In this document: positions 25,234-34,463 of the stretch, in pieces
Layout of the letters: each line of letters opens with the position of its first letter
Position numbering within the stretch: position 1 is the stretch's first letter
The notes under the pieces: generated by a model
The model's input: only the letters and a program-made list of their open reading frames with translations
Told to the model about the DNA's origin: nothing
Databases searched by the model: none
Origin: Comamonadaceae bacterium
GTDB lineage: Bacteria; Pseudomonadota; Gammaproteobacteria; Burkholderiales; Burkholderiaceae_C
Reading direction: 5' to 3'
Length of the DNA stretch: 64,000 nt
NCBI GenBank assembly: GCA_947448745.1
Contig: CANFOQ010000001.1
Span: 1 to 64,000, forward strand
Translations under genes and position numbers: made by a program

Positions 25234-26313
25234 ATGTCTTCCAGCATTCTCAAAATAGCTTCACTGTCCTTTCCATGGCAAACCATGGACCCGTTTTTGT
25301 TTTGTGTGCACCACCTGGACCATTACCCCGAAGGCAATGCCCAGATGGGACCGAATGCGTCGTTGGCGGGACGGCAAATGGGCAGCGACTTTGGCAACAA
25401 AGACGGTTGGAGCATGTACCACGGCCAAACGATTCCGGGCTTCCCATCGCACCCTCACCGGGGCTTTGAAACCGTCACCATCGTGCGCCAAGGCCGCATC
25501 GACCACTCGGACTCTTTGGGGGCCACGGCCCGCTTTGGCGATGGCGATGTGCAGTGGCTCACGGCCGGCAAAGGCATCGTGCATTGCGAGATGTTTCCGC
25601 TGCGCCATCAAGACCAGGCCAACACCTGCGAGTTGTTTCAACTTTGGTTGAACCTGCCTGCCAAGGACAAAATGTGCGAGCCGCACTTCACCATGTTCTG
25701 GCGCGAACACATTCAAACCGTTCGCCATGTGGACGCCCAGGGCCACGCCACCGAGGTGCTGGTGGTCGCGGGTCACTTGAACGACGCCCAAGGCTTGCCG
25801 CCACCGCCGCACTCTTGGGCCAGTCAAGCGCAGTCCGACTTGGCCATCTTCACAATTCGATTGGAAGCCGGTGCGCGATGGACCCTACCGCGCACCCCCC
25901 ATGCAGGCACCAAGCGGCAGTTGTATTACTTTGCGGGCCAAAGCCTGTCCATGGCCGGCCAGGTCATGCCGCAGCGATCGGTCATCGAAGTGGTGGCGCA
26001 AGACGACTTGGATCTGCACAACACGGGCAGCGATGCGGTGGAGTTGCTGATGTTGCAAGCGCGTCCGATTGGCGAGCCGGTGGCGCAGTACGGCCCCTTT
26101 GTGATGAACACCCAGGCCGAAATTCACCAGGCTTTCGAGGATTACCGCCGCACTGAATTTGGCGGCTGGCCTTGGGGCGCATCCGACCCCGTGCATCCCC
26201 GTGACACCGGGCGTTTTGCGCGCCATGCCGATGGCCGTTTGGAGGAGCGCGACGCCGAAGACGGCGTTCAGTCGTTCATTGAAAAACGCCGGCCCAAGTT
26301 CACTGGGGTTTGA
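25234..26313 (+). CDS. Pirin family protein
   Basis: The 359-aa bicupin has the pirin metal-binding segment SHPHRGFETVTIV and the later GIVHCEM. These supply His and Glu ligands for Fe in the N-terminal cupin. Bacterial pirins act as quercetinases or redox-responsive modulators; which applies here cannot be told. At 359 aa it is longer than the usual 230-300, with a C-terminal extension of about 60 residues rich in Arg, Asp and Glu. It follows the serine hydrolase by 19 bp. Confidence 0.87.
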   Translation: MSSSILKIASLSFPWQTMDPFLFCVHHLDHYPEGNAQMGPNASLAGRQMGSDFGNKDGWSMYHGQTIPGFPSHPHRGFETVTIVRQGRIDHSDSLGATARFGDGDVQWLTAGKGIVHCEMFPLRHQDQANTCELFQLWLNLPAKDKMCEPHFTMFWREHIQTVRHVDAQGHATEVLVVAGHLNDAQGLPPPPHSWASQAQSDLAIFTIRLEAGARWTLPRTPHAGTKRQLYYFAGQSLSMAGQVMPQRSVIEVVAQDDLDLHNTGSDAVELLMLQARPIGEPVAQYGPFVMNTQAEIHQAFEDYRRTEFGGWPWGASDPVHPRDTGRFARHADGRLEERDAEDGVQSFIEKRRPKFTGV

Positions 26314-26340
26314 AGTCCCCAGGAACCATGCCGACCTCGG

Positions 26341-27501
26341 TCAATCAATTTTGTAATAGTCTGAAATGACTTTCCATCGACCGTCTTGGATTTGCGCCAA
26401 GCGGCTGCGGTTCGAGCCCAGATGCTTGGTTTTGGAAAACGTCGCCTCGGGGCCGCCGAAGAAGTCGGTGGAAAAGGTCATGGTGTCCATGGCCGCGACA
26501 AAACTGTCGGTGGTCAAATTGGGGCCGGCTTTTTGAGCCGCTTTGATGAAATTGTCCAAGATCAGGTAGCCATACACCGAGAAGACGGTGGGGTCTTCGT
26601 TGAACTTGGTTTTGTATTTGTTGGCCCAAAAGCTGATGGGCTTGGAAGCCTCGTCCAAATACGGATGGGGCACGGTCATGGTGGCGTACATGCCGTCCAT
26701 GGCTTTGCCGCCTAGCTTGTGGATCAAGTCGGTGTAGGCAGCACTCGAGCCGATGAACAACGGGTTGAAACCGGTTTTGCGCGACTCCCCAATGGTGCCC
26801 ACGGTTTCACGAATGATGGTGCCCAACACCACCAGCTCACAACCAGCCGACTTCATTCGCGCCACCTGCGAAGAAAAGTCAGTGGCCCCGCGTTTGAAGG
26901 TGGTCTTTTCAGTGAATTCCATGTTGATGGATTTCAAGCCTGCTTCCCCCCCGCGAAAGACCTCTAGACCGAACTCATCGTCTTGGTATATCGAGCAGAC
27001 CTTGGTGATTTTTTTCTCTTTCACCAAGGCAGGAACGGCCGCGCGCATTTGGTCGTAATAGGTGGCAAAGATCGCGTACTTCAAACGGTTGAAGGGTTCA
27101 TACATTTCCCGCGCAGCCGTCACCGGAAAGAAATTGACAATGTTTTTCTCAAACTGCACCGGCATGGCGGCGTTGTTTTGCGCCGTGCCAATGTGCCCGG
27201 CCATGATGAAAATCTTGTCTTGATTCACCAACTTTTGCGCGGCCAACACCGCCCGCTTGGGGTCGTAGCCCGAGTCCTCGGTGATGAGTTTGAGTTTGCG
27301 TCCGTGCAAGCTGCCCTGCTCATTCAATTCATCAATGCGCAACTGCATGCCATTGCGCACCGCTTTGCCGTAACCGGCCAAAGGGCCTGACAAATCTTGG
27401 ATGGTGCCAATGGTGATTTCGGTTTTGGACACGCCTTGTTGTTGGGCGAATACGCTGGCACTGGCAAATGCCAGCAACAGCAAGGTGGATTTCAATTTCA
27501 T
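26341..27501 (-). CDS. Branched-chain-amino-acid-type ABC transporter substrate-binding protein
   Basis: The 386-aa protein has a signal peptide (LLLLAFASASVFAQQ) and a periplasmic-binding type I fold starting EITIGTIQDLSGPLAGYGKAV. It belongs to the LivK-like family, whose members bind amino acids, aromatic acids or short organic acids. It has a good ribosome site (GAGGAG). It is the last gene of a leftward cluster with livHMGF and an acyl-CoA ligase, so a carboxylic acid ligand is more likely than leucine. That is inference. Confidence 0.92.
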   Translation of the reverse strand: MKLKSTLLLLAFASASVFAQQQGVSKTEITIGTIQDLSGPLAGYGKAVRNGMQLRIDELNEQGSLHGRKLKLITEDSGYDPKRAVLAAQKLVNQDKIFIMAGHIGTAQNNAAMPVQFEKNIVNFFPVTAAREMYEPFNRLKYAIFATYYDQMRAAVPALVKEKKITKVCSIYQDDEFGLEVFRGGEAGLKSINMEFTEKTTFKRGATDFSSQVARMKSAGCELVVLGTIIRETVGTIGESRKTGFNPLFIGSSAAYTDLIHKLGGKAMDGMYATMTVPHPYLDEASKPISFWANKYKTKFNEDPTVFSVYGYLILDNFIKAAQKAGPNLTTDSFVAAMDTMTFSTDFFGGPEATFSKTKHLGSNRSRLAQIQDGRWKVISDYYKID

Positions 27502-27524
27502 TGCAGTCTCCTCTTGGTATGTAT

Positions 27525-29384
27525 TTAAGCGCGGTACATCTCTTCAATCATGTCTTTGTATTTTTGCTCCACGAACTTGCGCTTGAGCTTCATGGTGGGT
27601 GTGAGTTCATCGTCTTCAGCAGTGAGTTGGGTGTCAAGCAATCGGAAATGCTTGATCTGCTCGACCCGCGCGAATTTGCGGTTCACAGTTTCAATCTCGG
27701 CTTGAATCAGCGCCTGCACTTCGGCCGCGCGGGTCAAGGAAGCGTAGTTGGAGAAAGGCACATCACGGTCTTGCGCAAATTTCTCCACGTTGTCCAAGTC
27801 GATCATGATGATGACCGTCAAGTAAGCACGTTTGTCACCGATGACCACCGCATCAGTCACATAGGGTGAAAACTTCAATTCGTTTTCCCATTCGCTGGGC
27901 GTGATGTTTTTGCCGCCCGCAGTGATGATGATGTCCTTCATGCGGTCGGTGATGCGGAAATAACCGTCGGCATCGACGCTGCCCACATCGCCGGTGTGCA
28001 ACCAACCTTGGGCATCCACGGTCTCTGCGGTTTTCTCTGGTTGGTTCAGATAGCCCATGAACACATTCGGGCCGCGAATCAAAAGCTCTTGGGTATTTGG
28101 ATCGACCATCACTTCGTTAAAGGGACAGGCTGTGCCAATGCTGCCCAGCTTGATTCGTTGGATGGGCATGGCCGTGGAGCCACCACAGGACTCGGTTTGT
28201 CCCCAGACTTCCAGCATCGGCAAACCCAGCGCCAAATACCAGCGCACCAACTCGGGCGAAATGGGTGCCGCACCTGTCACCAAGATGCGTGCACGTTGAA
28301 CGCCCATCATGCGACGCACATTGTTCAAGGCCAAGAGATTGGCCACATGAAACGCGGCCTTCAACCAAAGCGGCACGGCTTGCTGAGCCAGCACCCGGTC
28401 ACACACGGCATATCCCACGGCCATGCATTGGCGGTAAACCCATTGTTGAAATACACCGGCTTCAGCAATGGCAATCGTCACCGCTGAATAAAACTTCTCC
28501 CAGACACGTGGCACGGCGGTGAACGTGGTGGGCGCGATCTCGCGCACGTTTTCGGGCACGGTGTCGGGGTTTTCGACAAAGTTGAAAACGGTGCCGGTGT
28601 AGATGGAGAAATACTGGCCGCCCAAGCGCTCAGCGACATGGCACAACGGCAAAAACAACATGCGTTCATCGGTTTCGTCTTGGCGCAACACCTGGTTGTA
28701 GCCACGCACGATGTAGACCAGCGCGGCATGGCTGTGCATCGCGCCTTTGGGTTTGCCGGTGGTGCCCGAGGTGTAAATCAGGATGGCCAAGTCTTCAGGG
28801 CGGCGACTGTGCACACGTTGCTCGAACAGGCCAGCGTTGGCCGCGTCAAAGGCGGCACCCTCCTCGCGCAATTGGTCCAGGCTGATCACCATCGGGTCGT
28901 TAAAGCGGGTGAGGCCTTCCATGTCCATCACCACAATCAGCTTCAACTTGGGCAACTGTTCACGCGTGACCAAGGCTTTGTCGAGTTGTTCTTCATCTTC
29001 GACAAACAACACGGTGGTGGATGAATCCTCACATTGGTACTGAACCTGCGAGGCTGCGTCTGTCGGGTAGATGCCATTGGAGACACCACCGGCACTCAGC
29101 ACGGCCATGTCCGCCAAGACCCATTCCAAGCGCGTGTTCGCCAAGATGGAGGCGCAGTCACCCGGCGCAAAACCATGCGCGGCCAACCCCATGGCGAGTT
29201 GGCGCACTGCATCGCCGGTTTCATGCCAAGTCCAACCGCGCCAGATGCCGAGCTTTTTCTCGCGCATCATCAAACGCGGGCCGCGTAGGGCTACCGCGTT
29301 CCAAAACACCTCGACCATGGTCTCCCCGGGCATCACCACATGGGTGCTGCCTTGGGCATGGGCGGTGTTCCACAGTGGACTCAT
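27525..29384 (-). CDS. Long-chain-type AMP-forming acyl-CoA ligase
   Basis: The 619-aa ligase has YTSGTTGKPKGAMHSH, EVWGQTESCGG and GDVGSVDADGYFRITDRMKD followed by IIITAGGKNITPSEWEN, typical of the FadD15/long-chain branch. It starts at the ATG giving MSPLWNTAHAQ, one base after the livF stop. It lies between livF and the binding-protein gene, so the imported compound is likely to be activated to its CoA thioester on entry. Confidence 0.92.
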   Translation of the reverse strand: MSPLWNTAHAQGSTHVVMPGETMVEVFWNAVALRGPRLMMREKKLGIWRGWTWHETGDAVRQLAMGLAAHGFAPGDCASILANTRLEWVLADMAVLSAGGVSNGIYPTDAASQVQYQCEDSSTTVLFVEDEEQLDKALVTREQLPKLKLIVVMDMEGLTRFNDPMVISLDQLREEGAAFDAANAGLFEQRVHSRRPEDLAILIYTSGTTGKPKGAMHSHAALVYIVRGYNQVLRQDETDERMLFLPLCHVAERLGGQYFSIYTGTVFNFVENPDTVPENVREIAPTTFTAVPRVWEKFYSAVTIAIAEAGVFQQWVYRQCMAVGYAVCDRVLAQQAVPLWLKAAFHVANLLALNNVRRMMGVQRARILVTGAAPISPELVRWYLALGLPMLEVWGQTESCGGSTAMPIQRIKLGSIGTACPFNEVMVDPNTQELLIRGPNVFMGYLNQPEKTAETVDAQGWLHTGDVGSVDADGYFRITDRMKDIIITAGGKNITPSEWENELKFSPYVTDAVVIGDKRAYLTVIIMIDLDNVEKFAQDRDVPFSNYASLTRAAEVQALIQAEIETVNRKFARVEQIKHFRLLDTQLTAEDDELTPTMKLKRKFVEQKYKDMIEEMYRA

Positions 29385-29385
29385 G

Positions 29386-30156
29386 TCATCTCCAGGTTTT
29401 TTTCTTTTTCCAGCGACGCTCATCGCGGGCACCCGCCTCTTTGAGACCGAGGTAAAACTCTTTGATGTCGTCTTTTTCGCGCAAGCGGTCGCAACTGTCT
29501 TCCATCACGATGCGCCCCGATTCGAGGACAAACCCATGGTCGGCCACATTCAAAGCCATGTTGGCGTTTTGCTCCACCAACAACATGGTGGTGCCGCGTT
29601 CGCGGTTGATGCGCACCACGATTTCGAAAATTTCTTGGGTGAGTTTGGGTGACAAACCAAGACTGGGTTCGTCCAACAAAATCAAATCAGGCTCGCTCAT
29701 GAGGGCGCGTGAAATGGCCAGCATTTGCTGCTGCCCACCCGACAACAGTCCTGCGTCTTGCTGAGCGCGCTCTTTCAGGATGGGGAAGTAGCTAAACACC
29801 AGTTCCATGTCGCGGGCAATCGCGTCGCGGTCTTGCCGGGTATAGGCACCCATCAACAGGTTGTCTTTCACCGACAGCAAGGGGAAGACCTCGCGGCCTT
29901 CGGGCACATGCACCAGGCCACGTTGCACGATCAATGCCGGGTCCATGGCTGTGATGTTGTCACCCTTGAAATGGATGCTGCCTTTGCGGGGATCAATGAT
30001 GCCCGAGATGGTTTTCAAGATGGTGGTTTTGCCCGCGCCATTCGAGCCCAACACCGTGGCAATTTGCCCGCGCAGCACCGACAAACTGACGCCGCGGATG
30101 GCACGCACCGGCCCATAGGCGCTTTCCACATTGTTGAGTTGCAGCAAGGCGTCCAT
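29386..30156 (-). CDS. livF: ABC transporter ATP-binding protein, LivF type
   Basis: The 256-aa ATPase has Walker A GSNGAGKTT, signature LSGGQQQMLAISRAL, Walker B LILLDEPSLGLSP and switch His region LLVEQNA. The MALNVADHGFVLESG segment is typical of LivF. The C-terminal Lys/Arg tail is longer than usual. It powers uptake with LivG, LivH and LivM, and starts 4 bp after livG. Confidence 0.93.
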   Translation of the reverse strand: MDALLQLNNVESAYGPVRAIRGVSLSVLRGQIATVLGSNGAGKTTILKTISGIIDPRKGSIHFKGDNITAMDPALIVQRGLVHVPEGREVFPLLSVKDNLLMGAYTRQDRDAIARDMELVFSYFPILKERAQQDAGLLSGGQQQMLAISRALMSEPDLILLDEPSLGLSPKLTQEIFEIVVRINRERGTTMLLVEQNANMALNVADHGFVLESGRIVMEDSCDRLREKDDIKEFYLGLKEAGARDERRWKKKKTWR

Positions 30157-30160
30157 CGCG

Positions 30161-30958
30161 TCAGGCCTTTCGCCGCAAATTGGCGGCGTCAAAGCTGCCG
30201 CCCAAGTAGGCCTCGATGACCGCTTCATTGGCCTGCACCTGAGCGGGTTCACCCATGGCCAAGACCTCGCCCTGGTTCATGGCCAACACCCGGTTGCTGA
30301 CCTTGGACACCAAACTCATGTCGTGTTCCACCATCAGCACGGTGATGCCCAAGTCGTGTTGAATGTCCTGAATCCAAAACGCCATGTCAGCAGTTTCTTC
30401 CACATTCAAACCCGATGAGGGTTCATCCAACAACAACAGCTTGGGGTCGGTGCTCAGAGCGCGTGCCAACTCGACCACCTTGCGCACGCCATAGGGCAAA
30501 CCGGCCACCAAGGTGTCGCGGTAGTGCTGCAAATCGAGGAAGTCGATCACCTCCTCCACTTTTTGGCGGGTGGCGCGTTCGGCGTCGCGCACCGAAGAGG
30601 TGAACAACATCTGGCTCCAAAAACCGGTGCGGTTGTGCACATGCCGACCGATGAGCAGGTTTTGCAAAACGGTGGCGTGTTCAAACAATTCGATGTTTTG
30701 AAACGTGCGGGCAATGCCCATGGCAGCCACGGCATGGGGCGGCACATCGCTCAAGCGTTGGCCTTGGAAATTCAAATGGCCCGAGGTGGGCGTGTAGATC
30801 CGGCTGATCAGATTGAACACCGTGGTTTTGCCAGCACCGTTGGGGCCGATGAGGGTGAACACTTCACCCTGTCGAACATCGAAGCTCACGCCATTGACCG
30901 CCAGCACGCCACCAAAGCGGACGGTTAAATCGTGGGCACTCAACAAGATGTCGCTCAT
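30161..30958 (-). CDS. livG: ABC transporter ATP-binding protein, LivG type
   Basis: The 265-aa ATPase has Walker A GPNGAGKTT, Q-loop ARTFQNIELF, Walker B LLLLDEPSSGLN and the LivG-specific MVEHDMSLVSKVSNRV. Its signature loop reads LPYGVRKVVELARAL instead of LSGGQ, which is normal in this subfamily. It overlaps livM by 4 bp (ATGA), consistent with coupled translation. Confidence 0.94.
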   Translation of the reverse strand: MSDILLSAHDLTVRFGGVLAVNGVSFDVRQGEVFTLIGPNGAGKTTVFNLISRIYTPTSGHLNFQGQRLSDVPPHAVAAMGIARTFQNIELFEHATVLQNLLIGRHVHNRTGFWSQMLFTSSVRDAERATRQKVEEVIDFLDLQHYRDTLVAGLPYGVRKVVELARALSTDPKLLLLDEPSSGLNVEETADMAFWIQDIQHDLGITVLMVEHDMSLVSKVSNRVLAMNQGEVLAMGEPAQVQANEAVIEAYLGGSFDAANLRRKA

Positions 30959-32031
30959 TTGAGTCGGTCCGATTTTTGGAAACTTTTCTGCCGCTTGAAC
31001 ATGCCTTTGCGGTAGAAGGGAAAGAGTTCAAACCAGGTGCGGATTTTCAACCAGCGGCCATACAAGCCCATCGGTTCGAACATCACAAAGCCAATCAAGA
31101 CTAAACCGTAAACAACGGCTTGCAAGCCCGGTGACTGACCGATGGCAACGGGCAAAAAATCCTTTCCCAAGGCGATCAGTTGCGGCATGGTGATGAGAAA
31201 AATCGCACCCAAAAATGCCCCATGCACCGAGCCCAATCCGCCGATGACCACCATCAACAGCAAGTCAACGGATTGCAAAATGCCGAACTGGTCGGGGCTG
31301 ATGAACTGCATTTTGTGCGCGTACAAAGCACCACCGACACCGGCCAAGGCCGAAGACAGCATGAAGGACAAGGTTTTGTAATAGGCCAAGTGAATGCCCA
31401 TGCTTTGCGCTGAAATTTCGGAATCACGGATGGCGACAAAGGCACGCCCGGTGGGGCTGCGCAACACATTCAACACTGCCAAGGTACAGACCACGGCCAA
31501 GACCAAACACACGGCATAAAACTTCTCTGCACTGTTGGCTTGCCAGACCAATACCTCAATCACTTTCACATGAATACCCGCATTGCCGCCGGTGACGCTT
31601 TCCCAGCGTGCCAAGCCCTCTTCCACGATGAAACCAAAGGCCAAGGTGGCAATGCCCAGGTAAATTCCTTTCACACGCAGTGCCGGCAACCCAACAACTG
31701 CGCCCACTACCGCCGATAAACCCGCCGCCATGCACACGCTGATGGGAAAGGACACGCCCTGCCCTGACAGCACCGCCGCCACATAGGCACCCACACCCAT
31801 GAAGGCTGCGTGGCCGATGGAAAACAAACCAGTGAAACCAGCCAACACCATCAAGCCCAAACCCACGATGCCGTAAATCAACACGAAGGTGAGCTGCGCC
31901 AGCCAATACTCTTCCATCAACCACGGGGCCAAGCACAACAGCAGCAGCAACAAGCTGTAGGCCCACACATGGCCGTTGTGTTTCGCCAGTTGAATGTCTT
32001 GGTCGTAGCGCGTCTTGAAGATGAATCGCAT
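30955..32031 (-). CDS. livM: ABC transporter permease, LivM type
   Basis: The 358-aa integral membrane protein has about ten hydrophobic segments, with the family motif GLFSIGHAAFMGVGAYVAA and the coupling region LRVKGIYLGIATLAF. It forms the translocation channel with LivH. It is 4 bp after livH and overlaps livG. Confidence 0.93.
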   Translation of the reverse strand: MRFIFKTRYDQDIQLAKHNGHVWAYSLLLLLLCLAPWLMEEYWLAQLTFVLIYGIVGLGLMVLAGFTGLFSIGHAAFMGVGAYVAAVLSGQGVSFPISVCMAAGLSAVVGAVVGLPALRVKGIYLGIATLAFGFIVEEGLARWESVTGGNAGIHVKVIEVLVWQANSAEKFYAVCLVLAVVCTLAVLNVLRSPTGRAFVAIRDSEISAQSMGIHLAYYKTLSFMLSSALAGVGGALYAHKMQFISPDQFGILQSVDLLLMVVIGGLGSVHGAFLGAIFLITMPQLIALGKDFLPVAIGQSPGLQAVVYGLVLIGFVMFEPMGLYGRWLKIRTWFELFPFYRKGMFKRQKSFQKSDRLK

Positions 32032-32034
32032 GCT

Positions 32035-32910
32035 TCAGACCTTCTTGCGCAGTTTTTCGCCAAACAAGCCATTGGGCTTGAAGACCAACATCAGCAACAC
32101 CACCACGTAGGCGGCGACATCTTTGAAACCTTCGGGCAACCAAAAGCCCGACATGGCTTCAACGACACCAATGACGATGCCACCCACGATGGCCCCCGGC
32201 AAGCTGCCAAAGCCGCCCACCACAGCAGCAGGAAATGCTTTCAATCCGATGAAACCCATGTTGGCGTGCACGAATGTGATGGGAGCCAACAGCAACCCCG
32301 CAATGGCCGCCACCGCAGCGGCCAAGGCCCAGACCATGCTGTTCAAGCGCTTGACGGGAATGCCCATGTAGTAAGCGGCGAGTTGGTTTTGCGACGTGGC
32401 TTGCATGGCAATGCCGACACGCGAGTACTTGAAGACCGCATACAGCACAGCACACAACACCGCGGTGCTGCCAATCACCACCAGCTGTGTGGCACCCAGC
32501 ACCACACCACTGAGATTGAATGACAGGTCTTTGTAGGGCACTTCAAAACTGTGGGTTTCGGTGCCAATGTCAGGGATCATGGTGATGGCACCGCGCACCA
32601 CATAACCAATGCCGATGGTGAGCATGACGATGGCGAAAGCGGGTTCACCCAACACGGGGTTGATGACCACTCGCTCGATCAACCAACCCATGGCCGCCAT
32701 GACCAACATGGAAGCGACCACCGCCAGCGCAAAAGGCCACTTCAAATAGGTGACGAAGGCCAAGCCACAAAACGCGCCCAACATCATCAACTCTCCCTGA
32801 GCGAAGCTGACGGTTTCAGTGGCCTTGTAAATCAACACAAAGCCCAAAGCGATCAGGCCATAAATACAGCCTTGCGCCACACCACTCAAAATCACCTGAA
32901 GTTCTTGCAT
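32035..32910 (-). CDS. livH: ABC transporter permease, LivH type
   Basis: The 291-aa membrane protein has the LivH start GCIYGLIALGFVLIYKATET and the motif VSFAQGELMMLGAF. It is the promoter-proximal gene of the leftward transport operon, with 183 bp upstream to the next gene. The binding protein is encoded last, not first. Confidence 0.94.
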   Translation of the reverse strand: MQELQVILSGVAQGCIYGLIALGFVLIYKATETVSFAQGELMMLGAFCGLAFVTYLKWPFALAVVASMLVMAAMGWLIERVVINPVLGEPAFAIVMLTIGIGYVVRGAITMIPDIGTETHSFEVPYKDLSFNLSGVVLGATQLVVIGSTAVLCAVLYAVFKYSRVGIAMQATSQNQLAAYYMGIPVKRLNSMVWALAAAVAAIAGLLLAPITFVHANMGFIGLKAFPAAVVGGFGSLPGAIVGGIVIGVVEAMSGFWLPEGFKDVAAYVVVLLMLVFKPNGLFGEKLRKKV

Positions 32911-33093
32911 GCTGGAGCGGAATACTTCCCTTGAAGACCACGGTTGTCGAGACTTGAAGATTCACTCTATCACCGCTTTCCGAGTCAAGGGGAAACCCTA
33001 GGAGTCAAATCGAATCTGCAAGTCTGGCAGGCTTCGACCTAAGATCGATTAGCCTCATGACACAGGCTGATTGCACACAAAGAGGAGTTGCAG

Positions 33094-33486
33094 ATGCGCT
33101 ATTTCAAATCACTGGGTTGCTGTTTTTTGGCTTGCTATGCCCTGACCTCGCATGCGGGGTTGGCCTTGGTGGGTGAAACCAAGGAGTCCATCATCTACCT
33201 CAACCTCGATGCTGCAGAGAAAAAAGGGGACGTGGTGAAAGCCGAGGGCTCGCAAGATTTTCATCAACAGCAACAATGGGCCGGACACGATTATTTGTCG
33301 GCCAAGTTTGTTCATGAATTCGACTGCGCCAAGCGAGTGGTTCGGCAATTGGCCTTGAGCATTTACCCCGAAAACATGGCCAATGGCGGGGCCTTGCTGA
33401 ACGACACCCAAGCCAAAGACTGGGCCAGTCCAGCAGCAGGCTCGGCGCAAGCCATGATGCTCAACAAAGCCTGCCCGGCTAAGTGA
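33094..33486 (+). CDS. Small secreted protein, surface-adhesin-E-like
   Basis: The 130-aa protein has a signal peptide ending at TSHAG. The mature part begins LALVGETKESIIYLNLDA and later has SAKFVHEFDCAKR and a C-terminal NKACPAK, the layout of the surface-adhesin protein E family, with one likely disulfide. GAGGAG lies six bases before the ATG. It overlaps the convergent hydratase gene by 8 bp. Function in this organism is unknown, and the family call is tentative. Confidence 0.75.
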   Translation: MRYFKSLGCCFLACYALTSHAGLALVGETKESIIYLNLDAAEKKGDVVKAEGSQDFHQQQQWAGHDYLSAKFVHEFDCAKRVVRQLALSIYPENMANGGALLNDTQAKDWASPAAGSAQAMMLNKACPAK

Positions 33487-34267
33487 AGGCCACGGCCAAC
33501 TGGCCCAGCACGCCAAAGTCGGCCAGCATCTGATCACCCTCTGTCACTGGCACGGGCACCACACACGTCCCGGTGATGACCAAATCGTTTTGCTTCAAGT
33601 GCAGACCATGGTCTTGCAATTCGTTGGCCAACCAAGTCAGTGCCAAACGCGGGTCGCCCAAGACATTGGCGCCGACGCCATCGGCCACCCATTGACCCTG
33701 TTTGAACACCTGCACCTTGTGCGCGTCCAAGGCCAGTTCACGCCACGGGGCTGTCACCTCTGGGCCGATGACCACATGCCCCGCGCAGGCGAAGTCGGCA
33801 ATCAAGGAAGCTTCACCAACGTGTTCAAACGCGGTGTAGCGCGAGTTGGGAATTTCGATGGCCAAGTGCAATGCCTCAACGGCGTCCATCACGTCCGCAG
33901 TGGACAAGGGTGTTGGGCCATGGCGCAGCACATCGCGTTTCATGCGAAACGCAAACTCGGCTTCCATCACGCGCATCAAGTTGCCTTGCAAGTTCACTTG
34001 TGCGCCGGGCGAAAGGCGTCTCGAGTTGAGCAAACGACCGGCCAACGGACCGCTGACGCCAATGTGTTTTTGGCCTGCTTGGCTGGTGGCGGCAATCTTC
34101 CACCCATAGGTGCTGTCTTGGGTGGCTTCAAACAAAGCTTGTTGTGTTTGATAACCCTCAGCCCGGTTCTGCGGTCGGTGGCTGCTGTCCAATCCCGCGA
34201 TGGCCTGTGTGTGGAGCCATGCAGGCAAGAGTTGCAGCGCTGCTTGTTGATTTGAATTGGTGTGCAT
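33479..34267 (-). CDS. 2-keto-4-pentenoate hydratase family protein (MhpD-like)
   Basis: The 262-aa protein has the family's metal-binding Glu pair in VMEAEFAFRM and the downstream VGANVLGDPRLALTWLAN and DLVITGTC motifs. MhpD-like hydratases add water to 2-hydroxypentadienoate in meta-cleavage of aromatics. No dioxygenase or aldolase gene is adjacent, so it may act on another 2-oxo acid or as a decarboxylase-type relative. Confidence 0.87.
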   Translation of the reverse strand: MHTNSNQQAALQLLPAWLHTQAIAGLDSSHRPQNRAEGYQTQQALFEATQDSTYGWKIAATSQAGQKHIGVSGPLAGRLLNSRRLSPGAQVNLQGNLMRVMEAEFAFRMKRDVLRHGPTPLSTADVMDAVEALHLAIEIPNSRYTAFEHVGEASLIADFACAGHVVIGPEVTAPWRELALDAHKVQVFKQGQWVADGVGANVLGDPRLALTWLANELQDHGLHLKQNDLVITGTCVVPVPVTEGDQMLADFGVLGQLAVAFT

Positions 34268-34433
34268 GTGCTGAATTTAAACATCAGATGATGAAAATTG
34301 AATAATGATTTGTGATAAATCAATGCTCATTTTTGATCACCTATGGGCTCATGCCTTTTGATTCGCTGAATGAAAGCCTTGCCACCCCCAAGAAGTTTTT
34401 GTGAGAATTGACCTGAACGTTGAAATTGACAAC

Positions 34434-34446
34434 GTTATCTGATAAC
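34434..34446. promoter_or_regulatory. Short palindrome before the K+ channel gene
   Basis: GTTATC-T-GATAAC is a perfect inverted repeat 18 bp before the channel start. It overlaps a region with TTGACA (34426-34431) that could be a -35 element. It may be an operator; no regulator is implied by the context. Confidence 0.28.
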
Positions 34447-34463
34447 TACAAGGAAAAAAAAAC

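Noticed and set aside
34300-34330. Possible FNR or CRP site upstream of the hydratase gene (TTGTGATAAATCAA)
   Set aside because: One half matches FNR, but the other has two mismatches and the region is AT-rich, so chance is likely.
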